Origin: an uncultured Eubacteriales bacterium
GTDB taxonomy: Bacteria; Bacillota; Clostridia; Christensenellales; UMGS416
Length of the DNA stretch: 52,824 nt
Direction: 5' to 3'
NCBI GenBank assembly: GCA_900542005.1
Contig: UQLW01000022.1
Span: 1-52,824, forward strand
Shown: positions 1-7,571 of the stretch, one piece after another
Layout of the letters: the number at the start of each line of letters is the position of its first letter
How positions within the stretch are numbered: position 1 is the stretch's first letter
Made by a program: the position numbers and the translations under genes
The notes under the pieces: generated by a model
Databases searched by the model: none
The model's input: only the letters and a program-made list of their open reading frames with translations
Told to the model about the DNA's origin: nothing

Positions 1-27
1 GCTTTTATGGCGCACCATAAAAGCGGC

Positions 28-56
28 TTGACAAAGGGGGCGCCCCTGATTATGCT
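28..56 (+). promoter_or_regulatory. Sigma-A-type promoter for the S66 peptidase gene
   Basis: The -35 TTGACA (28-33) and -10 TATGCT (51-56) are separated by exactly 17 bases. The predicted transcript starts near 63. That leaves little room for the upstream TTG at 74 and supports a start downstream of the SD at 79-86. Confidence 0.7.
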
Positions 57-94
57 GGAAAAAGCAGATCCCTTTGGGAAAGGAGGCGGTTTCC

Positions 95-988
95 CTGATT
101 CCTCAGCGGCTTGTCCCCGGCGATACCATCGGCGTGGTATCGCCCAGCCATGTGGCGGCGCGCGAGCGCTACCAGCCGATGCTGGAGGGCCTTCGCAGGC
201 TCGGTTTCCGGGTTAAGGAGGGCCGGAACCTCTATAAGGATACCTATGGCTATCTGGCTTCGGAGCAGGAGCGGGCAGATGATCTCAACGCCATGATACA
301 GGATGATACGGTGCGGATGATCCTTTTTGGCGGGGGTGAAGGCGGCAACGAGGTTCTGCCCCTGCTGGATTATGAGGCCATCGCCCGCAATCCTAAGATT
401 TTCCTGAGCTACAGCGACGGGACCTCGATCCTGAACGCGGTCTATGCCCGCACCGGCCTGGAGACCTACTATGGCCAGACCCCTGGGATTTTCTCTGCGC
501 TGCGGCCCTATGACGAAGCCCAGTTCCGCGCCCATTTCCTGGAGGGCGGGGTTGCGCGCCTTGCGCCCAACAGCCGCTGGATCCCCCTGACGGAGGGCGT
601 GGGCCAGGGGACGCTGCTGGGCGGCTATCTTGGGAACCTTGCCCTATTGGCAGGCGGCCCATACCTGCCGCTGAGGGAGCAGCGGTATGTGCTGTTTCTG
701 GAGGATCATGAGCAATTTTCCCCGGTGGCCCGGGTCAGCGCCCTGCTCAGCCATCTGGAGCAGAGCCCTCTGGCCGGCCGGGTGGCGGGTTTGCTTTTTG
801 GGCATTATTCAGCGCCGGTTAACGGACAGCTGCTGGAGCGGCTGCGCCGCTTCGGCGAGCGCTACCGGGTGCCCGTGGCCTATTGCGATGATTTCGGCCA
901 TGGGGATAACCATGCGGTTATCCCCATCGGGCGCACGGCGCGGCTGGATACGGCCGGCGGCGGGTTAACCTATATAGAGGAGCCATAG
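95..988 (+). CDS. LD-carboxypeptidase, peptidase family S66 (LdcA/MccF-like)
   Basis: This cytoplasmic serine peptidase family cleaves L,D bonds, either the tetrapeptide of recycled murein (LdcA) or peptide-nucleotide toxins (MccF). The N-terminus reads RLVPGDTIGVVSPS, the usual family opening. The nucleophile motif is YSDGT, with Ser about 107; a glutamate lies in FLEDHEQF and the histidine in GHGDNHAVIPIG, giving the Ser-Glu-His triad. Its 297 residues are normal for the family. I chose CTG 95 because AAAGGAGG (79-86) sits 8 bases upstream; ATT 98 is possible, and the upstream TTG 74 has no SD. DUF5714 follows after 3 bases, so the two are probably cotranscribed. Murein recycling and immunity to a peptide-nucleotide cannot be separated from sequence. 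Confidence 0.88.
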   Translation: MIPQRLVPGDTIGVVSPSHVAARERYQPMLEGLRRLGFRVKEGRNLYKDTYGYLASEQERADDLNAMIQDDTVRMILFGGGEGGNEVLPLLDYEAIARNPKIFLSYSDGTSILNAVYARTGLETYYGQTPGIFSALRPYDEAQFRAHFLEGGVARLAPNSRWIPLTEGVGQGTLLGGYLGNLALLAGGPYLPLREQRYVLFLEDHEQFSPVARVSALLSHLEQSPLAGRVAGLLFGHYSAPVNGQLLERLRRFGERYRVPVAYCDDFGHGDNHAVIPIGRTARLDTAGGGLTYIEEP

Positions 989-991
989 ACG

Positions 992-1696
992 ATGCAAGCC
1001 GAATGCCTGATCTGCAAAGCGCCCTTGGAATACCTGCAAGAGGATGTTCTGACGGCGTGCGCTGTTTGCCATAAGGAGGAAATGACAAAAACCCGCTGTA
1101 TTCAGGGGCACTATGTCTGCAATGACTGCCATATGGCAGGGATGGACTCGATCTTGGGGCTATGCTTGGCAGCGCGGTCAGAGGATCCCATCGAGATTCT
1201 GGAAGAGATGATGTCCATGCCCTTTTGCCATATGCACGGCCCGGAGCATCATGTCATGGTGGGCGCGGCCCTCTTGACCGCGTACCATAATGCCGGCGGT
1301 GCGGTTCAGCTGCCCCAAGCCCTCTCTGAGATCTACAGCCGCGGGAAGCAGGTTCCCGGCGGAAGCTGCGGCTTCTGGGGCGCCTGCGGGGCGGGCGTCA
1401 GCGCCGGGATGTACATGTCCATTGTCACAGGAGCTACGCCCCTGGCAGATCGGTCCTGGGGGCTTTCCAACCAAATGACGGCCCGGGCCCTGGCCAGGAT
1501 TGGAGAAGCCGGAGGCCCCCGCTGCTGCAAGCGGGACGCTTATTTTGCCATTATGGAGGCTGTCCGCTTTACCCGGGAGGCGTTAGGCGTTTCCATGGCG
1601 CTGTCTGGCCCGCTATGCACCCGCTTTGGGCAAAACCGCCACTGCCTTCGGTCCCGCTGCCCCTTTTACGGCGGGGATGAAGCGGAGCATGTTTAA
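992..1696 (+). CDS. DUF5714 cysteine-rich protein
   Basis: The 234-residue protein matches my memory of the DUF5714 family in methanogens and clostridia. It opens with a zinc-finger-like set of cysteines (CLICKAPL, CAVC, GHYVCNDCH, residues 5-50). It then carries CHMHGPEHHVMVGAALL, the invariant block GGSCGFWGACGAGVSAG, GGPRCCKRD and a C-terminal CPFYGG. The many paired cysteines and histidines point to metal or Fe-S binding. No biochemical role is known to me and I assign none. It starts 3 bases after the S66 gene, and a strong hairpin ends the unit at 1732-1777. Confidence 0.85.
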   Translation: MQAECLICKAPLEYLQEDVLTACAVCHKEEMTKTRCIQGHYVCNDCHMAGMDSILGLCLAARSEDPIEILEEMMSMPFCHMHGPEHHVMVGAALLTAYHNAGGAVQLPQALSEIYSRGKQVPGGSCGFWGACGAGVSAGMYMSIVTGATPLADRSWGLSNQMTARALARIGEAGGPRCCKRDAYFAIMEAVRFTREALGVSMALSGPLCTRFGQNRHCLRSRCPFYGGDEAEHV

Positions 1697-1731
1697 TGGC
1701 TCCCTGAAAATGGCCAAGCAAAAAAGAAAAT

Positions 1732-1777
1732 GGCCCGGTAGGCGCTGGATGCGCCCGCCGGGCCGTTGTTTGTTTTC
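1732..1777. terminator. Bidirectional terminator between convergent units
   Basis: GGCCCGG (1732-1738) pairs with CCGGGCC (1758-1764) and GGCGC with GCGCC inside it, around the loop TGGAT. A T-rich tract follows on the plus strand. An A-rich tract upstream lets it also serve the minus-strand methyltransferase gene that ends at 1860. Confidence 0.75.
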
Positions 1778-1859
1778 TCACCGCCGATAGCTCGCCATGC
1801 CCGCCTTACGCTGAAGGCAAAGGCTGATAAAAGGCCGGATTTTTCCCAGGGTTGGGCGA

Positions 1860-2915
1860 CTAACGGTAGATGCCGTAGCGCCGGGCCTCATCCACAAAGG
1901 CCAGCAGATTCTCCCAGGGCACCTCGGGCTCCACGAGATGGGTGGGGGCCAGCACCAGGCCGCCGCCCACGCCGACGGTGTCGATCATCTCCCGCACCGC
2001 TTGGCGCACCTGATCCGGCGTGCCAAAGGGCAGGGTGGTCTGCGTACCGATGGTGCCCCAGAAGGAGAGCCGGTCGCCATAGCGGGCCTTGACCGCGCGG
2101 GGATCCATGCATTCGGGCTGCACAGGATTGAGCACATCCACGCCGATTTCGATAAGCTCGGGAATGATGTCGCGGATATCCCCGTCGCTGTGGTAGAAGG
2201 CCAGCATGTCGGGATTGACCGATTTGGCGGCGGCGATGGCGCGCTGCATGGTGGGCTTGAGCCAACGGCGCCACTGCCGGGGGCTCATCATCATGCCCCG
2301 CTGGCTGCCGACGTCGTCGCCGTATACGATCATGTCGATGCCGCATTGGGCCAAACGCCGGGCGAATCCGCACTGGATATGGGTGATACGCTCCAGCATG
2401 GCCTGGGTCATAGCCTCATCCTCCAGCATATCGACGAGGAACTGATCCATCCCCCTGAGATACCAGGCGGGTTCAAAGATCTGCAGGGCAAAGTATACGG
2501 CCATATACCCGGCTTGCTGGATTTTCTGAATGCGTTCAGCCACCCCTTCCCAGCGGTAACCCGCCAGAAGGTCAGGGAGCGGAAAGGCCTCCACCTGAGC
2601 GGGGCTGGTAAATTCCTGCATGGGGTGGAGCATCCGGGTGAAATGGTGGAACCGGCCGGGCGCATAGCCCACGCCCCATTCGTCCAGATAGGCCCCCTGG
2701 GGCAGGCCGGGATAATAGGCGCTGTAGTCGGGGAGATGGTGTGACGGGCCGATGGAGACATAGCGGATGGGCAGGTCGAAGGCCTCAAAGAAGTCCTCTG
2801 TACCGGTCTTTTCGCGGCAGGTCTTGATCTGATCGTCGCAGAGCGTGAAGAAAAAGGGAACGTGATGGGGCTGCTGCCTGCGCAGCGCCCGAAACAGGTT
2901 TTCTCGATGGGTCAT
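1860..2915 (-). CDS. Uroporphyrinogen decarboxylase (URO-D) family methyltransferase-like protein
   Basis: The 351-residue protein has the URO-D fold signature. The opening MTHRENLFRAL is typical, and the late blocks YHSDGDIRDIIPELIEIGVD and LNPVQPECMDP are those of the URO-D/MtaA/CmuA branch. Members outside haem synthesis usually transfer methyl groups to or from corrinoid or other C1 carriers. No haem genes are nearby, so a catabolic methyltransferase is likelier than HemE (inference). ATG 2915 has AGGAGG 6 bases upstream. It lies 46 bases after the AraC gene in the same orientation and is probably the last gene of that operon. The substrate is unknown. Confidence 0.8.
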   Translation of the reverse strand: MTHRENLFRALRRQQPHHVPFFFTLCDDQIKTCREKTGTEDFFEAFDLPIRYVSIGPSHHLPDYSAYYPGLPQGAYLDEWGVGYAPGRFHHFTRMLHPMQEFTSPAQVEAFPLPDLLAGYRWEGVAERIQKIQQAGYMAVYFALQIFEPAWYLRGMDQFLVDMLEDEAMTQAMLERITHIQCGFARRLAQCGIDMIVYGDDVGSQRGMMMSPRQWRRWLKPTMQRAIAAAKSVNPDMLAFYHSDGDIRDIIPELIEIGVDVLNPVQPECMDPRAVKARYGDRLSFWGTIGTQTTLPFGTPDQVRQAVREMIDTVGVGGGLVLAPTHLVEPEVPWENLLAFVDEARRYGIYR

Positions 2916-2961
2916 GGCGCACCTCCTGAGGCTATTATATCCCGTAGGCGTCCGGCCGTCT

Positions 2962-3852
2962 TTATCCCTGAGGGGCCGAAGATTTGCACGAGCATGAACC
3001 GGGCGGAAGCAGCGCGTCGCGGTACCGGCTGGGGGCGAGCCCGTAGACGGCCTTGAACCGCCGGGAAAAATGGTGGAGCGAGGCGAAGCCGGCCAGGCTG
3101 GCCAGGCGGGTAAGCGAAGCGCTGCCGGCCCGGAGCTGGCCGGCGGCCCAGGCCAGCCGCAGCCGCTCAACCCTGCCCATGAGGGAGAGATCGTAACCGC
3201 GGCGGCACAGCCGGTTAAGGTAGGAGGCGCTCACGCCCAGCGCCCGGGCCAGCAGGTCCGGGGAGAGCGGCTGCGCCAGATGCGCCTGGATAAAGCGGTC
3301 CAGCTGCAGCAGAAGGCCGTCCTCGGCCTGGCGGTTTAGGCGGGCATCCGGCGGCGCCGCATCGCCCTGGCGCTCGGCCAGGTGCAGCAAAATAGCCTCC
3401 AGCGCCTGCGTCATGCGTTGGCGGGCGATGCCGCGCTGGGGACGGGGCTGGCCGGGGTTGGTAAAGACGGTACCCTCAAAGCCCGACAGCCGCGCCTGGA
3501 GCAGCCGCTGAAACAGGGCAGGCAGCGGCTGCTCCAGGCCAAAGCGCTGCCCGCCGGCCAGCAGGCCGGGCGCGGATTCCATCGAGAAGGACAGGGTTAA
3601 GAAGGAAGGGGCCTGCTGGGTGCCGGCGCTCCAAAGCACATGGTGCTGGTTGGGCGCAAAGAGGAAGAGCTCGCCCGGCTGCAGCAGGAACCCACGGCCA
3701 TCGGCCAGCAGGCAAAGCCGCCCCTGTTCCAGGCACAGCAGCTCCCAGAAATCGTGGCGCTCACCGGGAAAGAAGAAATCCACGCCCTTCTGCTGGTAGA
3801 AGAGGGTATGCACGGCCGTGACCTGTACGAGCCGTTCCGCCGTCCAGGTCAT
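2962..3852 (-). CDS. AraC-family transcriptional regulator
   Basis: This 296-residue protein has an N-terminal cupin-like sensing half (residues 1-150, with FFFPGERHDFWELLCLEQG and LLQPGELFLFAPNQHHV) and a C-terminal double helix-turn-helix. In the latter, LARALGVSASYLNRLCRR is the first HTH and LASLAGFASLHHFSRRFKAVYGLAPSRYR the second, with the classic AraC signature. Its ATG overlaps the stop of the upstream dipeptidase gene (ATGA), so it is translationally coupled to it. A sugar or peptide ligand is typical for such cupin halves. The likely targets are its own operon mates (inference). Confidence 0.92.
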   Translation of the reverse strand: MTWTAERLVQVTAVHTLFYQQKGVDFFFPGERHDFWELLCLEQGRLCLLADGRGFLLQPGELFLFAPNQHHVLWSAGTQQAPSFLTLSFSMESAPGLLAGGQRFGLEQPLPALFQRLLQARLSGFEGTVFTNPGQPRPQRGIARQRMTQALEAILLHLAERQGDAAPPDARLNRQAEDGLLLQLDRFIQAHLAQPLSPDLLARALGVSASYLNRLCRRGYDLSLMGRVERLRLAWAAGQLRAGSASLTRLASLAGFASLHHFSRRFKAVYGLAPSRYRDALLPPGSCSCKSSAPQG

Positions 3853-4559
3853 GGATCCTGCTCCGGGACGGCGCAGGCGCCATAGCAGGCGGGCTGCCCG
3901 GTCAGCCTGGCCCAGCTGGGGTCGCCGTAATCAAAGTGCCACCACTCCTCTTCATAGTTGGTGAAGCCCTGGGCCGCCATAAGATGATAGAGCAGGCGGC
4001 GGTTGTTTCGCCAGCGCTGCTGCTCGCCGGAAAGGCCGGGCCGTTCATAGTAGCGGGTGGCGGCTTGGGGGCGGAAATCGTCAAAATCCGTCCCCATAGG
4101 GAGGGGCTGGCCATGGCGGTAAAGGGTCAGGTCCACGGCGCCGCCGGTCAGGTGGCTGGAAGGGTAGAGGGGATCGGCCTGCGGCGCGGCGACGAAGCGG
4201 CAGGTTTCCGTCCACAGGCGTTGGGGCGGCCAATCGGGATGCTCGGCGGCCAGGCGGGCGCGGTAGCTGTCAAAGAGCGCCTGCTGCACCGGGGCGGGGC
4301 GCAGCCCGTCGAAGACCGCCAGGGACATGCCCTCCTCCAGCGTGTCGGCGGCGCGGCAGAGCTGCTGGGCCACCGACCGGCGCAGCCAGAGGCGGCGGGG
4401 CGACGCATCGATCCCCTGGACGCGATAGCTGGCCAAGAATTGCACCCTGGGATGCAGGCCGGTCGCGTCGACGGCCGGCTCGCCGCATTCCTGCGGGATC
4501 ACCCGGGGCCCCTCGGGCGGCGGCGGTGGAATAGGCCGCTTAATCCAGTCGTTAAGCAT
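3849..4559 (-). CDS. D-alanyl-D-alanine dipeptidase, VanX/DdpX-like (M15D)
   Basis: This zinc dipeptidase family splits D-Ala-D-Ala. The protein has the M15 metal motif SSHLTGGAVDLTL (SxHxxGxAxD) and the downstream EEWWHFDYGD with the catalytic Glu and third ligand His. FDGLRPAPVQQALFD supplies the conserved arginine region. Start ATG 4559 has AAAGGAGA 8 bases upstream and gives 236 residues. The TGA overlaps the next gene's ATG. No VanH or VanA ligase is nearby, so D-Ala-D-Ala recycling or use as nutrient, as with DdpX, is likelier than glycopeptide resistance (inference). Confidence 0.88.
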   Translation of the reverse strand: MLNDWIKRPIPPPPPEGPRVIPQECGEPAVDATGLHPRVQFLASYRVQGIDASPRRLWLRRSVAQQLCRAADTLEEGMSLAVFDGLRPAPVQQALFDSYRARLAAEHPDWPPQRLWTETCRFVAAPQADPLYPSSHLTGGAVDLTLYRHGQPLPMGTDFDDFRPQAATRYYERPGLSGEQQRWRNNRRLLYHLMAAQGFTNYEEEWWHFDYGDPSWARLTGQPACYGACAVPEQDP

Positions 4560-4597
4560 GGGTTGTCTCCTTTCGGCGGGGTAAAGGGAGGGATAGG

Positions 4598-4624
4598 CAA
4601 AAGGCCCGCGCAACGCACGGGCCT
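4598..4624 (-). terminator. Terminator after the PHP phosphatase gene
   Basis: On the minus strand a GGCCCG/CGGGCC stem is followed by TTTT. It lies 17 bases past the PHP gene stop and separates that transcript from the VanX-like operon. Confidence 0.6.
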
Positions 4625-4640
4625 GGAAAAGCGGGGAAGG

Positions 4641-5441
4641 CTACAGGTGGAATTGACGCTCCTGGCCCCGGATCCAGATGCTGTGGCGGGGAAAGCCAAT
4701 ATCCCGGGCCATCTTCTGGGCGCGCAGCATCTCATATCCGACAAACTGGGTATGATGGCCATCGGAGCCGAAGGTGATCCGCCGGCCGCCCATGAGATAG
4801 TAACGCTTCAATACCGAAGGGCCGGGAAGGGTGGCGGGGCGGCTTCGATAGCCGGAGGTGTTGATTTCCAGCGCCATCCCTGACCGGATGACAGCCTCCA
4901 GCACAGCGTCAAGTTCCTTGGGATAGTCCTCATAGCGCAGCTCGGGGTCGGCATAGGGCGCGAATTTGCTGACATAATCCAGATGCGCCAGCACCTGGGC
5001 CACCTGGGCCAGGCGGGGAATGGCCTCCAGCAGGAAATCCAGATAGGCGGTATAGGCCTCGCGCTGCGTGCGACGCTCAAAGTAACGGGGCTCATAGGGA
5101 TCGACCTTATTGACCAGATGCAGCGAACCCAGCACGAAATCCGGTTTAACCTGCTGGTAGCGCCGCATGGCCTCGGGCCAGTATTCAGGCACATATCCCA
5201 GCTCCATACCGCGCTGGATGCTCAGCTGGGGATACCGCTCGCGCATCTCGTCGATGGCCTGTATATAGGCCTGGGGATCTTGTATATCGTATACGTCGCC
5301 GGATGCGTTGGGGCAGATATCCACATGATCGGTGATGGCGATATGGGTGACGCCGCCGGACAGGGCGGCCTTGCACAGCTCGTCGGGCGTCTGCGTAGCG
5401 TCCAGGGAAAAGGTGGTATGAAGATGATAATCCGTCAGCAT
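4641..5441 (-). CDS. PHP-domain phosphatase (HisJ-like histidinol-phosphatase family)
   Basis: The 266-residue protein has the four PHP metal motifs: YHLHTTFS at the N-terminus, ITDHVD, GMELG, and the later GSLHL, HLDYV and SDGHH. These bind a trinuclear metal site for phosphoester hydrolysis. The length and order match the histidinol-phosphatase HisJ family, but no his genes are near, so the substrate is uncertain. ATG 5441 is preferred over ATG 5447 because GGAGG then sits 8 rather than 2 bases upstream. It follows the GntR gene by about 65 bases and may be its cotranscribed target. Confidence 0.82.
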   Translation of the reverse strand: MLTDYHLHTTFSLDATQTPDELCKAALSGGVTHIAITDHVDICPNASGDVYDIQDPQAYIQAIDEMRERYPQLSIQRGMELGYVPEYWPEAMRRYQQVKPDFVLGSLHLVNKVDPYEPRYFERRTQREAYTAYLDFLLEAIPRLAQVAQVLAHLDYVSKFAPYADPELRYEDYPKELDAVLEAVIRSGMALEINTSGYRSRPATLPGPSVLKRYYLMGGRRITFGSDGHHTQFVGYEMLRAQKMARDIGFPRHSIWIRGQERQFHL

Positions 5442-5508
5442 AGTCATGTCCTCCCGCCCCATTATAGCGGGATGGCAGGGAAAAATCAACGCGCTGGAGC
5501 GGACGGAT

Positions 5509-6969
5509 TCAGCCCGGATACACCAGGAGGGGAAGGCCGGCGGCAAACTCCTGGGGCAGCGATTGACGCACCGCCTCAAAGAGGTAATAGTAATACGCGG
5601 CCGCCGCAGAACCCGCTCCCTGTGTATCGTTGGCGGCGATACGCTCGATGACGCGGCGGGACAGACGCCGGATATGGGCCACCTTATCGGTGGTATGCCG
5701 GTAGAATAGCAGCAGGTGTCCCCATTTCAGCATCTGCGCCAGCTGCCCGCAGATGGCCCGGAGGCTGGGGGAAGCGGTGTGACGCAGGATAAAGGTAAGC
5801 CACCATTGCACCGGTTTGGCATCGTCCTGCACAAAGCTCTCGTCCAGCAGAAGCCGCGCGGCCTCGGCCCGCGCGCTGGCGGGAGAGGCGGCGACGGCCT
5901 GGGCGAGGATTTCCGGGCAGGAGAGCGCCAGAATCTGCAGGGTACATAGGTGGTTCATGACACCCTCCCGCAGCGCCGGGTTGTGGTAGGGCGGATCCAG
6001 CCGCTGGCAGGCGGAGAGGGTGACCTGCGTGCCCTTGCCGTTGATGGTGTGCGCGACGCCCAGCTCGTTCAAAAAGGCCAACGCCTTGCGGGCAGTGATT
6101 TCGGAAACGTGATATTGTCCGGTCAGCTGGGCCAGGGAGGGCAGAAAAGCCCCGTCGGGAATCATACCGTCGGCGATCAGCTCCATCAGCTTCAGCGAAA
6201 GATCCATGTAAAGATGCAGGCGGCCGCTGTTTCCCGACCAGGTAAAGACGACGCCGGGCTGCGGCGAGAGGCCGCCGGTCATACGGGGCAGGCAGCTCTT
6301 GAGCAGATCATAGTTCAAACGATAGAACTGCTTGATGAGCTGCGCGGCTTTGGCTGTTTCGCCCATGTCGATGCTCTGTCCCACCGCATAGAACACCGAG
6401 CAGAGCATATCGATGTCCGTCTCAGGGCAGGAATCACCGGTTAGCGCCATGGATAGCAGGCTGGCCCAATGGCGCAGGGTGAGGCACAGGCCGTCAAGGA
6501 TGGGATTCTCAAGCGTGGCCAGCAGGCGGTCGACCACGCTTCGCATCCAGATGGGCTGGGATACCGGCCTGACGGCGCGCTCGGCCTCCTCCGCCAGCGC
6601 AAGAACCGGCCCCTTGCGCCTGCGCCACCGGGCGGCGCCCTCAAGGACAAGACCAGGATATAGATGGGAAACGCAGGTGCACAGATCCAGCAGCGTCGCG
6701 CCGCGCTCGGCCCAAAAGCGCCCGTCGCTGCCGGGCCGATGGCCCCCGGGCGTACCCACTACCAGCGCAGGCCGCCCCTGCACGCAGGAGATGGCCTGGC
6801 TGGCCTGCAGCATGCGCAGCACGCGCCGGATGGTGGTGATCCCTACGCCATACTGTTGGCATAGCTGCCGCGCGGTAGGCAGCGAATCCCCCGGGGACAG
6901 CTCGCCCTGCTCAATTTGCGTAAGGATGGACTGATAGACAAAATGATAGCGGGAACGCTCTTTGATCAT
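5509..6969 (-). CDS. GntR-family regulator with two winged-helix domains
   Basis: The N-terminal 70 residues are a GntR winged helix (FVYQSILTQIEQGELSPGDSLP, then TARQLCQQYGVGITTIRRVL). A second GntR winged helix lies near the middle (LIADGMIPDGAFLPSLAQLT, then QYHVSEITARKALAFL, and GKGTQVTLS as its wing). Usual GntR proteins have one such domain plus an effector domain in about 240 residues; this one has 486. The remaining segments match no family I recognise. ATG 6969 has AGGAGG 7 bases upstream. A palindrome over its own -35 region suggests self-repression. Confidence 0.85.
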   Translation of the reverse strand: MIKERSRYHFVYQSILTQIEQGELSPGDSLPTARQLCQQYGVGITTIRRVLRMLQASQAISCVQGRPALVVGTPGGHRPGSDGRFWAERGATLLDLCTCVSHLYPGLVLEGAARWRRRKGPVLALAEEAERAVRPVSQPIWMRSVVDRLLATLENPILDGLCLTLRHWASLLSMALTGDSCPETDIDMLCSVFYAVGQSIDMGETAKAAQLIKQFYRLNYDLLKSCLPRMTGGLSPQPGVVFTWSGNSGRLHLYMDLSLKLMELIADGMIPDGAFLPSLAQLTGQYHVSEITARKALAFLNELGVAHTINGKGTQVTLSACQRLDPPYHNPALREGVMNHLCTLQILALSCPEILAQAVAASPASARAEAARLLLDESFVQDDAKPVQWWLTFILRHTASPSLRAICGQLAQMLKWGHLLLFYRHTTDKVAHIRRLSRRVIERIAANDTQGAGSAAAAYYYYLFEAVRQSLPQEFAAGLPLLVYPG

Positions 6970-7011
6970 GGAACGATCCTCCTGAGCATGTCCTGTGTAA
7001 GCTTTTCTTAT

Positions 7012-7040
7012 ATTATATCGCAAAATCGGTGAAATTCACT
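7012..7040 (-). promoter_or_regulatory. GntR gene promoter with overlapping palindromic operator
   Basis: On the minus strand a perfect TATAAT (7017-7012) is preceded by a 17-base spacer and a weak -35, AGTGAA. The palindrome GTGAA-A-TTCAC (7029-7039) covers the -35 side. GntR operators commonly have the form GT-Nx-AC, which this fits, so the regulator probably controls itself here. Confidence 0.55.
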
Positions 7041-7116
7041 AAAAAATGCGCAAAATGAGAGGAAGAAGCAAATTCCTTGGGAGATTTGATGCATTTTGTC
7101 AAGAAATATCCGCTCG

Positions 7117-7149
7117 AATCTTGTTGAATTCAAGATTTTGTGATAAGAT
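7117..7149 (+). promoter_or_regulatory. Promoter and operator for the small ribbon-helix-helix gene
   Basis: -35 TTGTTG (7121-7126), a 17-base spacer and the extended -10 TGA-TAAGAT (7141-7149) form the promoter. A perfect inverted repeat, AATCTTG-N7-CAAGATT (7117-7137), overlaps the -35. It contains the 10-base palindrome TTGAATTCAA. A repressor bound there would block polymerase. Confidence 0.6.
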
Positions 7150-7175
7150 AAAGCCACATAATCAAGGAGGACGCT

Positions 7176-7199
7176 AACGTTTGAGCTAGATCAAGCGTT
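7176..7199 (+). promoter_or_regulatory. 5' leader hairpin or second operator before the RHH gene
   Basis: AACGTTTGA (7176-7184) and TCAAGCGTT (7191-7199) pair over 9 bases with one G-U, around a 6-base loop. It lies between an SD-like AAGGAGG (7164-7170), which has no good reading frame after it, and the true SD GAGAGGAG (7211-7218). It could be an RNA stem or a palindromic site for the RHH protein. Confidence 0.45.
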
Positions 7200-7227
7200 G
7201 ACGTGATATAGAGAGGAGTAAACAACG

Positions 7228-7434
7228 GTGAATCAGGAAGAGAAAATGATCGAGCTGTCCAGAAAGGATGAAAAACGCGGAGAAGATAAGACCCGCGTGG
7301 TGTCCCTGCGCATGCGGGAGGAGCTGGTACAGCGGCTGGACGCGCTGAGCCAGCAGACCAACCGCTCCCGCAACGATATCGTCAATTTCTTGGTGCAGTA
7401 CGGCGTGGAACATCTCAAAATTGTCGACCGGTGA
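7228..7434 (+). CDS. Ribbon-helix-helix (CopG/Arc-like) small protein
   Basis: The 68-residue protein has a charged, flexible first 20 residues followed by one ribbon-helix-helix unit. TRVVSLRMREELVQRLDAL is the strand and helix 1, and QQTNRSRNDIVNFLVQYGVE is the turn and helix 2. Such proteins bind DNA as dimers through the paired strands. The GTG start at 7228 has GAGAGGAG 9 bases upstream. It stands alone between its own promoter and a strong terminator. No toxin gene adjoins it, so it is probably a solitary regulator, perhaps of its own inverted repeats. Confidence 0.82.
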   Translation: MNQEEKMIELSRKDEKRGEDKTRVVSLRMREELVQRLDALSQQTNRSRNDIVNFLVQYGVEHLKIVDR

Positions 7435-7478
7435 AAGAAAGCCATCATGATCCCCGCTCCTGCGGCGCGCACCGCCAT

Positions 7479-7505
7479 AAACCGCTTGAACAAGCGGTTT
7501 TTTTT
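7479..7505 (+). terminator. Rho-independent terminator after the RHH gene
   Basis: AACCGCTTG-AA-CAAGCGGTT is a perfect 9-bp stem followed by an unbroken T run to 7505. It is among the clearest terminators in the window. Confidence 0.9.
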
Positions 7506-7571
7506 CTTGCGCCTAAAGGATAGGCTGGCGGCCGTGGGTATGATAAGATAAAAGAAAGGGAGGGAAAGTCA

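Noticed and set aside
7..216. 69-codon frame at the left edge
   Set aside because: It spans the promoter and SD of the S66 gene and overlaps its conserved N-terminus in another frame.
3849..4559. Glycopeptide resistance operon suggested by the VanX-like gene
   Set aside because: No VanH, VanA-type ligase or VanRS nearby. Neighbours are AraC and URO-D family genes.
7228..7434. Toxin-antitoxin system based on the RHH protein
   Set aside because: A strong terminator follows directly and no toxin-like gene is adjacent. The next gene is an esterase with its own SD.
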